A DNA stretch of 20,328 nt from Elysia marginata (GCA_019649035.1 BMAT01008342.1:68694-89021); one strand, 5' to 3'; numbered from the stretch's first letter, positions 9,971-19,494 are shown. The notes: a model not told the origin generated them from the letters alone. Program-made: numbers and translations.

Positions 9971-11731
9971 AGCACTGTCTTTCAAGTTTCACACTGCTCA
10001 CCCCAACAATCTGTTTCGGACGAAGTTTCTTCGACATTTGTGAGCCAATAAAAACGTTCCTTGTCTTTGATAATGTATGTACACAAAATAATCTCACTGT
10101 AACTTGGCTGGGCGGTACTTCATATATTAAGTTCCTTGGAGGAGTTAAAAAGAGCACAAAACTAGATAACTGAAAAAAAGAGTTCTAAATGTAAAAAAAA
10201 AAAAGAAACTAAAATCGATATTTTCTTCCAGAGCCTTAAATACAACTGATTTTTTACATCACATACACCAGTAAACTAAAGAGTCCATTCATCAAGCTTA
10301 GAACATACTTTAAGCATTGAAAATAAAAACATACAGCAATAAGACATATGCAAGTAGTCCCAAAAAAAATCAGGGGTTTCAACACAAAAGTGACGACGTT
10401 GTACACACAAACAATAACAAGAACTAACCCACATTCTATCTAAAGTCTTGGCCTTGAGCTCTTTCTTTCTTTGATACAAATCTTCAGTTGTTTATTTGTC
10501 CCTCTAGACACATTATTTTCCAACTTCTAGATTCAAGGTATGGCGTTTTTATTGTAATATGTTATGAAGTTTGCGAGACGGATCAAGTTTACAGGTCAGC
10601 ATCTTTTTTTTTCTCTAGCAAAAGAGATTATGGCTCGAAGTGATCAAATACGGGTCAATAAAATATGCGGTATTGTCATCGCCGAGGGAAGGCATCTGAT
10701 TCTCCAGTCTTATGTAATTTAAAAAAAAGGATTTTTGGGTATTTTTCGCTTTTTGACAATTAATGTTTTGTAGCGCTCCTGCAAAATGAGTTGAAACGAG
10801 TTGCGGAAATCCAATATTTAGAAAGATACTATTTACATATATATTATATATTCATTTTTTTCCCTGTGCCTATATTCACACACACTCTTTTAAGTTCAAA
10901 CGTGTAATTTCTATTATCAAATGGTGACCTCCTTGGCTGCACAGGATGTTCTATTTATTTGCATCTAGTTTTGGCATTGGTCGCTTTCTTTCTCTTTTTT
11001 TTTCTTGTTCTCTTACGTTTCTTCTTTCCTCAGCCTTCAAAGTATGTATGTTCTTACGACTAACAGAGAGATCGTCTTTTACTTACAGCTTTGACACTTG
11101 TTACAGAGCCACCGAAGAAGATATTTGGCATCACTCGACTTGTTGGACACTGCTTAATGTCATACTGTAAACCATCTGCTTACATAATTGTTGGCTTGTC
11201 TTTCGGAGTTTCCAAACATTTTTATTCATTCACTTTTGGCCTGACCCACACATTGCTAAGGGCAGGTAGACTAACTTGTCTTTTTAATATCACATTTTTT
11301 GCAACACAAATTTTCATACCCATGTGTGATAAAGGTTTTCCAGTGTAAATGTAGAATAAGAAACAGCAAAACATCTAAGATATTCAGAAGACTACAATTA
11401 ATCTCAACAACAAGGACAGAGTTCGATGTCGAAAACTAGAAATCGGAAAGGTATGATGGGCAAATAACAAACAAACAAAAAAATGTTCAAGACCCTCCTT
11501 TTTCTAAGCTATACAACTAAAACTAACTTTGTCTTAAACTTTTAAAAAATGCCATGAAATTTAAACAATACTTTTTTTAAAGTTGTTCTATAACTAACGG
11601 TCAATCCACCAGCCCTACTCTTTTTGTTTTTTAGATAAAACAAGAAATAGGTTTCCAGCATTATTTCAGAATCGTTTTAGATATCAACGCTAAATTTTTC
11701 AAAGATACCCCGCGTGAGATTTTCCCTTGAG
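9971..11731. other. AT-rich non-coding stretch
   Basis: No gene, RNA or repeat family recognised; only short A/T runs and scattered small open frames. Confidence 0.6.
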
Positions 11732-11785
11732 AATCAAAGTGTAGTACTGTAGCATAAACCATATGGTAGCTACTACACTTCGATT
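11732..11785. repeat. Imperfect inverted repeat (hairpin) with a palindromic loop
   Basis: Arms AATCAAAGTGTAGTA (11732-11746) and TACTACACTTCGATT (11771-11785) pair with one mismatch. The loop itself contains the perfect palindrome ACCATATGGT (11758-11767). A second, shorter hairpin follows at 11786-11808. Confidence 0.65.
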
Positions 11786-11808
11786 GTCACGGACAGAGCT
11801 TCTGTGAC
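11786..11808. repeat. Second short hairpin adjoining the first
   Basis: GTCA and CAGA on the left pair with TCTG and TGAC on the right, with a four-base bulge (CGGA) in the left arm. It starts one base after the first hairpin ends. Confidence 0.45.
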
Positions 11809-13205
11809 TGAGAGATAATGTTCGAAGGTTGCTTTAATTGTACAGGCAAAGATTTGTGGCGTATATCAGCAGTCAATGTATGTTATGACAACGACACTTA
11901 TTGTAGATTTTATTAGGTAAACAATCTCAAAGTTAACCATCATTAGATCATGTTAACTTAAGCATGAGATTAACAATCTGTAAGTAAACTATTACTGTTT
12001 AATAAAGTTTGTTTCAATACTACTAAACAAGCCAATCCGGTTATTTTACTCGACAATTTCTCCACACTACGTTATAATGTGAAAGAAAACTTGTTTCTCC
12101 GCAATCCAAACCACTGCTCTCAGCTGAAGGAAGACACCGGAAGTAGAAAGCGAGCTAGAACCAGGAGTCTGGGACAATATGTTTGGGTTCTCTGATGTCA
12201 GCCCAGGGTGCAGAAAGATCATATTATTAACCCTCGGCAGTACAAATCCAATACACTCAACTTCAACGATTCGTTCGTTCCTTTGCTCACGTTCTCTGTC
12301 TCAAGCAACTCATCGTTTCTGTGCAAATCTGCTATCCATTTACCTTTAAATACCCCCCCCCATCTCTCTCTTTCTCCATCTCTCTCTCTCTCTCTTACTT
12401 TCTTTCTATCTGTCGTCTCTTAATGTCTATCTATCTATCTATCCATCTTTCTCTGTCCCTCTCTGACTTTTCATTCGCATCTAACCTTACACTTCACCCT
12501 CTCGATAAGATTTGCTCTCTCTCTCTCCTTCTCCTTTCCTTTAGAGTGTTTAAAACCGCTTTTTGGGATGTTTAATTTTAAACTCTTCTTCCACACTTTA
12601 TATACATTTCATTTTATTCTTTATGTATGGCAACAGCATCTCTTTTCCATTTTCTTTTTGAATTCTCCTTTGTTTTTAACCTTTTTAAATGCTGTGGACC
12701 CGAATTATATTTTGCATCTGTCTTTCACTGTTTTTTTTTTTTTTTGGTATAATTCTAAGAAAGCCAATAGAAATCTGTTCCTAAAGCTTTTTTTTTTAAT
12801 TGACAGGATTTCTTTATGTTAGAAAAAGTCATTATTTCTGGGCAGATCTGCTGTGGTTTGTGTCTATGCATGAAAAAAAAGCCCAAATCAAAATCTTTTT
12901 CGAATGCAATGAAAATATTTGTCATATATACCTCTCTCTCTCCCTCTCTCTATCTCTTATGAAATTGGGAGCTCATTCTATAGAAAGAGAGCATTATTTC
13001 ACTCTATCAATGCATAACTATTGTCATTCTATTTGTCGACATCTTTTAGATCTAGACCTATATCTTAGTGATTCACCCTCTTATTCCACATCTTGGTCTT
13101 CCCGTTTTTTACTGATACATTTCTCTCTTCTATTTGAAAAAAAAGGTTACAATTATACATCAACTTTTTATGAAGGATTAGAAATGCAAAGTCATAGTTT
13201 TCTAA
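11809..13205. other. AT-rich and CT-rich non-coding stretch
   Basis: The plus strand is unusually pyrimidine-rich from about 12.3 kb, which keeps Phe/Ser/Leu-rich frames open. I see no coding signature. Confidence 0.55.
12353..12560. repeat. C9 run, CT-rich tract and short (CTAT)n array
   Basis: Nine C (12353-12361) lead into CT repeats (12361-12410). A TCTA tetranucleotide array follows at 12426-12442, then more CT-rich sequence. Confidence 0.9.
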
Positions 13206-13428
13206 AGCGCGCTCTGCAATCTTGTTTTCAACGTGGCCTCTACCTTCAGCTGTTTTCCCTGCGCCCGATCGCTGAGCACACTCACTAGCGCCCAGAACCC
13301 GTTGCCTTGAGCGCTCGAAGACGTTCCATTGATATCCGCAGATCTCTCGTATTTACTCAGTCTCAATCCCGCGCGAGAACATTTCCTCTCATTAATTGCG
13401 GAATGACGCTCGATAGAGTATGTTTGTG
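13206..13428. promoter_or_regulatory. CpG-dense patch in AT-rich surroundings
   Basis: I count 19 CpG dinucleotides in about 220 bases, including the palindromes AGCGCGCT (13206-13213), CGATCG and GAGCGCTC (13309-13316), with very few CpG on either side. It has no recognisable coding content. It could be a promoter or enhancer kept free of methylation, or the decayed end of a mobile element. Confidence 0.35.
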
Positions 13429-13811
13429 GATAGCATGCCCCGTCTTTATCCCACTCTTTCTTTCTATGCCGTCTTCTTTTTCTTTTAACTTGCTAGAGCA
13501 CGCCTGTTTTAGTTCATTATTCTGGCAGATTTTTGACAGTGCCCCTAAAATTTTCAATAGGATTTTATTAAGAATTATGACACTGTTCATTCAAAGTTCA
13601 ATAATGCTATATCAAAAGGGTTTAATCATATTGCTTTTTCATTCTATTCATTGTTTTCTCAGTGATATTGTGACGCGAAGTATCTTCAGTTGTTCCAATA
13701 TACTCTAGTTTGCTTCTGTTTCTCTTTTATAACACATTTAGTTTAATTTCCGATCCTCCTCCTCCTTCTCTGGCCGCATGAAATAAATTCGTTCTGCTCC
13801 TTTATAATTTT

Positions 13812-13813
13812 AT

Positions 13814-13844
<31 letters not shown>

Positions 13845-13905
13845 TCATCCTCTATCTAACCCATCTCTCTCTTTCTCCCTCTCTGTCTTTCTCTATTTCT
13901 CCCAT
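13812..13905. repeat. (CT)n then (AT)n and CT-rich tract
   Basis: CT repeats at 13814-13836 pass directly into ATATATAT (13836-13844), with further CTCTCT and TCCC units to about 13905. Confidence 0.9.
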
Positions 13906-14089
13906 GCTATTTTTAATTTTCCACTTGCTTATCCGTCTACGCTGTCAGAACGTCTGAATTCTGGACTATGCTATCGACTAAAATTGTTGCTTCTACAGTC
14001 GTAAGAAAAGAAAAAAAAACGACATAAATTTAACACCGCTTCTTAAGCAAAAAAAGTATGACTCGAAATCATTCGGAGGCTTTTCTGTG

Positions 14090-14310
14090 TGTTTGTGATT
14101 CAAAAAGTTCATAGCTTCTCCTGCGTAGCCCCATTAGGGCCCAACGTCCATTATTTTCATTGAGTTTGGGCTCCTGCCCGTTAGGCCAACACCCAGCAGA
14201 GACTAGACCTGGGGCTAACAGCTCATCAGGCCATCCTGCCAGATAGCCATCTCGCCCTCTCACCAGCTCCAGGCAGGAAGAGAAGGACAAGGAGAACCCT
14301 GCGCGATTAA
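14090..14310. promoter_or_regulatory. Candidate regulatory island, GC-richer, with GATA and ETS cores
   Basis: A repeat-free block with AGATAG (14241-14246) and GGAAG (14276-14280). It is stop-free on the minus strand for about 73 codons with ordinary-looking amino-acid composition, but no family is recognised and no splice context is convincing. Confidence 0.25.
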
Positions 14311-14831
14311 TTCTCTTTTCCCGTGATACTCTTCAAATGGCCCCGTTATCTCTGGAAGTAGAAATTGGATTTCTTCCTGAGTTTTCGTTTCTCGCTTTCC
14401 GATTGAGGTCCGATGCCCTCTGGTTTTTAACACTAGACATTATTTTTTTTCTTCTGTTTTTTGTTTCAGTTGTCTTTTCTCTTGGACATTTTCTTTTTAC
14501 CCTCCATCACATTAAAGATGGTGGTCGAAATGTACACAAACAGAACGCTTGATGATAATTATGTTCCAAACATCTCATCGCTTTACTTTCAGTTTTGAAT
14601 TTTCAGTTTTAAATAATAACTTCATTGCCATTGAAAGAAATTATTATAATTGTACACACTATGGCAGGAGAAAAAAAGTTGTTTTAGCTCTTCGATTCTA
14701 GACAATGCATACATTTTGAAAGGCAGAATCTGGTGATGGCATATGTTTTCTAGAACTTTCATTTAGAAAAAATTATATGTTTTGCCAAATCTTCCCTATT
14801 GTCAGTATCTTTTACCATAACCAAAGATACA

Positions 14832-14882
14832 ACCACCACGACCACCACCATCATCATCATCATCACCATCATCACCATCATT

Positions 14883-14950
<68 letters not shown>
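14832..14950. repeat. (ACC)n-(ATC)n trinucleotide array
   Basis: About 118 bases: a short ACC/ACG block, then ATC/CAT repeats with a few CAC and TTA interruptions near the left end and a long pure right end. Its long plus and minus frames (poly-Ile, poly-Met) are artefacts of the repeat. Confidence 0.95.
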
Positions 14951-15284
14951 TAATATCACCATAACTATTGCGCTATCATTTTTCGCCTTTCTCAACTTCA
15001 TCGTCACTTTCCATATTTTTACTCTGATTGTGATCAACATCACTAGAAATCATAATTATGTCTAGTTGTTTCACCGTTCTAATACTCAAGAAAAATGTGA
15101 GGTGACCAAGGAAAATTAGGCACACGTCGTTCATACTAGTTTTGACTTAGAACTCTTAAAACAAAATAAATTGTTATACAACCAATCATTGTTTGTTGTT
15201 TTGAAATGAAAATAACTCAAGTTATAGGAGCAAACTGGAGATGTGATTTTTTAACTCTCTCAAAGGGCATGAAATGCGCTTGAT

Positions 15285-15440
15285 GACAAAGGGAGTAACT
15301 CAACATGTCGAAATTCCGACTCCTGCCTGATTTTCCCAGGCTATCTCACAAATTGCAGCATCTTCATCAAAATAATTACTGCTTTCAGTATCATGACTTT
15401 TTGCACAGCATGCCTTACAACAATAAATGAATCACCCAGG
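15285..15440. promoter_or_regulatory. Candidate regulatory island left of the CT-rich block
   Basis: Mixed-composition sequence with TCATCA, AATAATTAC and GCATGC elements. It is picked out only by composition and lack of simple repeats. Confidence 0.15.
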
Positions 15441-15682
15441 AAGCAAATTTATGTAGTGTTATAGCAGTTTTTATTTTTATTACATAATATATCTGCTGCT
15501 TTTAACAATAAATAATAAAAACCACACTTTGTACTTTAAAATGAAAAGAATCTTTTTTTCATGGAATAATTCAGAAACACAGGTCTGAATGTACGTAAGT
15601 TTGTTGTTGAGCTTTTCCATTAACAGACCGTACTAAGATTTCGAGATCTGGTATCTGGCGTTAGATTCTCTTCTTACAACCT

Positions 15683-15849
15683 TTCACCCCTTCTTCTCTC
15701 TCTCCTTCTCCCTACTTCATCTCTCTAACTCTCTCCCTCTATCGGTCTACATCAAAGTTTCTATCTCATTCTGTCTTTCTCTAAATCTCTCATGCTCTAT
15801 TTATACCTCTCTCTCTCCCTCTTTCGATCTAAGTAACTCTCTCTCTCTC

Positions 15850-15885
<36 letters not shown>

Positions 15886-15998
15886 GCTCTCTCACACAAC
15901 TTCTACACAAATGCCTGTCCCTTGCACTTCGTCTCTGTATTAATTTTTATTTCTCTTTGGCTCTCTCTGTCTCTCATGCTCTTCCTCTATGTGTATGC
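15683..15998. repeat. Long CT-rich polypyrimidine block with (CT)n core
   Basis: An imperfect CTCTCT-rich block with its purest run at 15838-15882. It would be GA-rich in the ETS-gene sense direction. Confidence 0.9.
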
Positions 15999-16076
15999 AC
16001 TCTTCACGATCATTAAATCTTTTTTAAGAACAGTCTCTCGGTTCCGTAGTGCAACGATTTGTGTGATCCTTTTAAT
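15946..16076 (-). terminator. Candidate polyadenylation hexamers (ATTAAA 16071-16076; AATAAA 15946-15951)
   Basis: These are the first canonical or near-canonical hexamers on the sense strand after the ETS stop codon. The sequence below them is a GA-rich tract on the sense strand rather than an obvious GU-rich downstream element, which weakens the call. Confidence 0.2.
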
Positions 16077-16638
16077 TATATAACCATTTCAAAAGCATAA
16101 CAAGATACCAACAGATATATAATATATACATGTAAAGTGCAAACTATAAATCTCAAAGTAAGTAACAGTCCGCGGCAAACACAAAAGTAAAAAGCATTTA
16201 CACCCAGTGCTTTTAAAACTTGAACCTTTTCTCAGTGAATGTAGCCATTTGTAAAGGCGGGTGTCAAGTTTTTGTGGTGAGCATTTTTTCATTCAAATTT
16301 TTTTTTATCATGCCCGTTGTTTAGTTATGCTGAATTTCTTGTGCTTTTTTTTTATAAAAATCTTTAGAAAGCTTTAGTAACAATCTCATATTGTTCTCAA
16401 AACAAAATGATGCTGTCCAACCATCTAAAAGTTTAAATGAAGTTTAAAACTCATTATCTTCTTAGATTTGAGGAAGGAAGTCTCATAAACGCACACATCT
16501 AAGAACTTGTATTGTTTTTTTTAGGTACATGTCGTACCTTTTTTTAGTCAGATGAATAGGTTGATATTTAGTTTGAATACCACAAGTTTAGGATCTCATG
16601 AATGTATGAAAACTTGTTTATCATTACAAGGGATTTAT

Positions 16639-16753
16639 CCCCAGTTCGCACGACGTGTTTTTGCAAGTCAACTTCTCTTCGAAAGTCTAGATCTAGTAAA
16701 TTATCTGACTTGACAACCATGATCGCTATGTTATAAGTTGACAAGTACTGGGG
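16639..16753. repeat. Imperfect inverted repeat around a 60-base spacer
   Basis: The right arm (16735-16753), reverse-complemented, reads CCCCAGTACTTGTCAACTT. The left side has CCCCAGT (16639-16645) and AAGTCAACTT (16665-16674) separated by extra bases. It could be a decayed non-autonomous element or a structured part of the ETS-gene 3' UTR. Confidence 0.45.
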
Positions 16754-17077
16754 ACTCGTGATTTAAGTAAAAACAAAACCAGTTAAGGCTAATCTCTTCA
16801 AAAAAGGAAATAACTTTTTGAAAATTCAATTAAAAATATCAATGAGCACTGGGATGTTTTTTTTCCAATTTGAAGTCTTTCTTAACAGTGAACACATGCG
16901 TGCGCCCCGCACTAGTTTTGCCACAACATATAAACCATAATATTTGTCAAGAAGAGTCTATGGTTTGGAACCTAAACTCTCCACACTATTAACCTGCATT
17001 AAAACAAACATGTGACATTCAGAGTAGTACTGAATGAGTCTGTCATAGACGAAGTCTAAAAAGTTGTTTTTCTTTTT

Positions 17078-17079
<2 letters not shown>

Positions 17080-17114
<35 letters not shown>

Positions 17115-17124
17115 GGGGGGGGGG
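17080..17124. repeat. T34 then G11 homopolymer junction
   Basis: Thirty-four T (17080-17113) are followed directly by eleven G (17114-17124). In the ETS-gene sense direction this reads C11 then A34, about 470 bases after the stop codon. The exact length may be affected by sequencing error. Confidence 0.95.
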
Positions 17125-17591
17125 AGTCTTATGAGTACTTCTTAGAAACCGAGTTAATCGTATCTCTATGACATCCTGTGGTCCATGTCGTAGTCTAGTA
17201 CGAACTGATGCTCAAAATTCAGTTTGGGAAAAGGGAGCTGAAAATAGTCGGCTACTTTCTTCACACAAAAATGACTCTTTTAGGGTTTTTATATCAGTTT
17301 TAACAGGTTTTCATGCCATATCGAATTGAAAGCCCTACATCATATTTCTTTTATCTATCCGCCGAGTGCGATAGAACAGGCAAGCTCGTAAACTCACCTA
17401 TGAATTAAAAATATCTCTGGACTTACAATGTCTTGCTGGCCTCTCACAACCATCATATTCACTTTCTTAGCACAGACAGAACCAGAAACCTCCTCTTAAT
17501 GATCACATTCTGAACAATCTCGGCAACACCATCGGCTTCCGACGGTTTCTTATTGTTTATCATTTCATGTGTCTGTTTCTTCAGCTGACAA

Positions 17592-18205
17592 TCATGCTTC
17601 CCACCTATCGTATGGATAGTAAGGTCCTAATGGCGGCGCCATGTGTCCAGGGTGTGGTGGCATCGGGTGGGGATGAGGGTGATGGTGGTGGTTGGGAATG
17701 TGTTGATACAGATTCGCCGCACTGGCCGGCGTCCCAGGCCAGTAGCCTGAGTGTGGTGAGAAAAGTCCGGGTGGACTTGTATTTGAGATGGCCGGGGCAG
17801 GATTCAAATAGTTGAGCTTTTGGTGGTTGTGAGGGTGGTGGGGATGGTGAGGATGGTGGTAGTTGTAAGACGACATGAGGAAATCTTGTTGGTACTTGTA
17901 CGCTGAGGGGTCTGCGCTGGAGGGCTGCATGGCTTGGGCGAGCCCGGCAAAGTCGAACTTGTAGGCGTACCGCTTGCCGTGCACCTTGGTCATGATGTTC
18001 TTATCGTAGTAGTAACGGAGCGCGCGGCTCAGCTTGTCGTAGTTCATGTTGGGCTTGGACTTGCGCTCTCCCCAGCGGCGCGCCACCTCGTCAGGATCGA
18101 CCAACTTAAACTCGCCCTGCGTGCCCTCCCAGGTGATACAGGCGGCGTTGGTGGAGTCCGAGAGCAGCTCCAAGAGGAACTGCCACAGCTGGATCTGCCC
18201 GGAGC
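17592..18205 (-). CDS. ERG: ERG/FLI1-type ETS transcription factor, terminal coding exon (partial gene)
   Basis: This is the last coding exon of a nuclear sequence-specific transcription factor that binds GGAA-core sites. It has 203 full codons plus two leading bases and ends in TGA at 17592-17594. Exon residues about 4-85 form the ETS domain, including the motifs [30 protein letters not shown] and [14 protein letters not shown], then [18 protein letters not shown] and [14 protein letters not shown] fit ERG/FLI1 better than FEV/Pet1 (comparison from memory). After the domain, YKY, QKLNY, YWPGTP and a terminal LGPYY match patches of the vertebrate ERG/FLI1 C-terminus, interrupted by two His/Pro-rich runs and extended by PYDRWEA. 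There is no internal start: the frame stays open upstream through the acceptor at 18206, so a start within the exon is not justified. In invertebrates one gene is usually co-orthologous to ERG and FLI1, so the symbol is a family-level name. The N-terminus, and any PNT domain, lies right of the window. Confidence 0.95.
17949..18194 (-). other. ETS DNA-binding domain (complete)
   Basis: A complete winged helix-turn-helix ETS domain runs from the IQLWQF start to YKFDF, all within one exon. The recognition helix carries the two arginines of the RALRYYY motif (exon residues 60 and 63) that in this family contact the GGAA core. The tryptophans of LWQF, ITWEG and RRWGE are all present, and no key residue is missing, so the domain should be functional. 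Confidence 0.95.
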
Positions 18206-18230
18206 CTGCAGGGGTTAAAGGTCAAGAGGG
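18206..18230 (-). other. 3' splice site of the terminal ETS exon
   Basis: Read on the minus strand, a moderately pyrimidine-rich stretch ends in acccctgcag immediately before GCTCCGGGCAGATCCAG. Splicing here leaves two bases (GC) to complete a codon, so the intron is phase 1 and the completed codon would be Gly or Ser before Ser-Gly-Gln-Ile-Gln. Human ERG and FLI1, as I recall them, split the same Gly codon. That makes this the likely true boundary rather than a guess from the frame alone. Confidence 0.85.
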
Positions 18231-18766
18231 TAAGGCCCAAGCGTCCAACATGAAATATGACAGGCTGAGCGCACCGCCCAGTTACTGCTACAATAAACAT
18301 ATGTATACTAAATAAAAAGTTAGATCTTGTTATCGAATATAAAAAAACAACAAAACAGCAAATAATATATTGCTACATGGCTTGGCTGTTTTCTGGAAGT
18401 TAGAGAGAATTACAGAAACTGAAAACCACTTTAGTTTTTACTTCTTTGCATACATTTAATAGGTGCAAGTTTAAAAGTGTCAAAATGTAAGAGTAAGATA
18501 TTCTTACTTAATCACATGAAGTAAATAGAATACCAAGCTAGAAAATGTTTATCGGTTTACTATTCCGAATTTCATGGCAGTTTTTTTAATGCGGAGGTTT
18601 AAGAAATAAATTTAAAATGAAGGTCAGGTAGCTGAAAACAAAACTGATGCAGAGAGATTGGAATAAAGGTGAAGAAAAGAAAAAAATGGAGAATGCAGAG
18701 AACAACAGTTAACATGGGTTTATTCATGAAAGTGAGAAAAAAATAAACAAAAGAGTGTGTGTTTGT

Positions 18767-18779
18767 GGGGGGGGGGGGG

Positions 18780-18846
<67 letters not shown>
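18767..18846. repeat. G16 run followed by (AG)32
   Basis: Sixteen G (18767-18782) run into 64 bases of perfect AG (18783-18846), within the intron upstream of the ETS exon. It is highly likely to be length-polymorphic. Confidence 0.95.
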
Positions 18847-18847
<1 letters not shown>

Positions 18848-18960
18848 CTTGTTTTTATGGATAAGTAAATAACATTCTTATAATTTTATCAACGCTAAAG
18901 AAAAATTGAAAAAGTCGCCTGAAAAATGATAAAAGGAAACAAATGTCTGCTTGAGTATCA

Positions 18961-19040
18961 GGGCACCAACTAAATGATTAAAGATCAGGAACTAGCCCAG
19001 CTCTAACGGCGCAGGAAACCAATCAAAGAAATATTGGCCC
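18961..19040. promoter_or_regulatory. Candidate intronic regulatory island (ETS cores, paired CCAAT)
   Basis: Two CAGGAA ETS-type cores (18986-18991 and 19012-19017) lie beside CCAATCAAAG (19019-19028, a CCAAT box overlapping a TCF-like ATCAAAG), with an inverted ATTGG at 19033-19037. Motif density is the only evidence. Confidence 0.25.
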
Positions 19041-19494
19041 TCGACTGGCCTGTGTGTTGACGGGACGTGTTGTCACACTGAGCATCTCCTCCCTCTCACG
19101 AGTGGAGGCCAGGAGAGGAGAGAGAGATACAAATAAAAAAGGGCGAAAAAGCGATGGAGCTAATGGAGACAGTTTTGAAAGGGTGTTGGTATTCTATGGA
19201 GGCCGTATCGAAGCCTTATTGGTTTCATTGAAACTTTTCGGAAACCCAAGAAAGTTTAGGTTAAAAAAAAGATCGGTAGTTTGGTGATAAAGAGAGTGGT
19301 CAGAAAAAAAAGAGAAAAACAAACCGGTGTCAGTCTAAATGTTTGTAAGCTGAGCCAAATTTTATGCAGAGAGCTTGACTGAGAAAAGCTAGGAGAAGCA
19401 ATAGTTATTCTATCCCGTTTAGAAAGGGTAAAATTAGGACAAAAACTGAAATTGAGATACTTTATTTTTAAAATTTGTCGTATTCTGATCTTCT

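Larger units (their letters stand above)
13429..15284. other. Non-coding stretch between CpG patch and CT block
   Basis: It holds the CT/AT tract, the 14.1-14.3 kb island and the ATC array, otherwise AT-rich filler. Confidence 0.55.
15946..17591 (-). other. Possible 3' UTR of the ETS gene with distant poly(A)-signal-like hexamers
   Basis: Scanning the minus strand below the stop, I found no AATAAA or ATTAAA until an ATTAAA at 16071-16076 and an AATAAA at 15946-15951, about 1.5 and 1.6 kb downstream. A long 3' UTR is plausible for a developmental regulator, but non-canonical signals nearer the stop or splicing in the 3' UTR cannot be excluded. The stretch is AT-rich, with an A34 tract (sense strand) near 17.1 kb and an inverted repeat at 16639-16753. 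Confidence 0.3.

Noticed and set aside
12800..13708. Two successive open frames (162 and 133 codons) in the same plus frame
   Set aside because: Phe/Ser/Leu-rich translation of a pyrimidine-rich strand; no recognisable family and a stop between them. The second begins at TTG rather than ATG.
14759..15065. Overlapping plus and minus frames encoding poly-Ile and poly-Met
   Set aside because: Direct artefact of the ATC trinucleotide array.
17390..17400. Consensus-like 5' splice site (AG|GTGAGT, minus strand) downstream of the stop
   Set aside because: It lies after the stop codon with no matching acceptor or further coding exon seen; treated as a chance match.
18171..18173. TTG as a start codon for the ETS protein
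   Set aside because: It encodes a Leu of the ETS domain helix 1; the frame continues upstream to the splice acceptor, so translation starts in an earlier exon.
18106..18300. Minus-strand 64-codon frame overlapping the ETS exon start
   Set aside because: It is an out-of-frame reading across the intron-exon boundary.
17934..18315. Plus-strand frames overlapping the ETS exon
   Set aside because: Antisense shadows of a GC-rich coding exon; the minus strand carries an unmistakable ETS domain.
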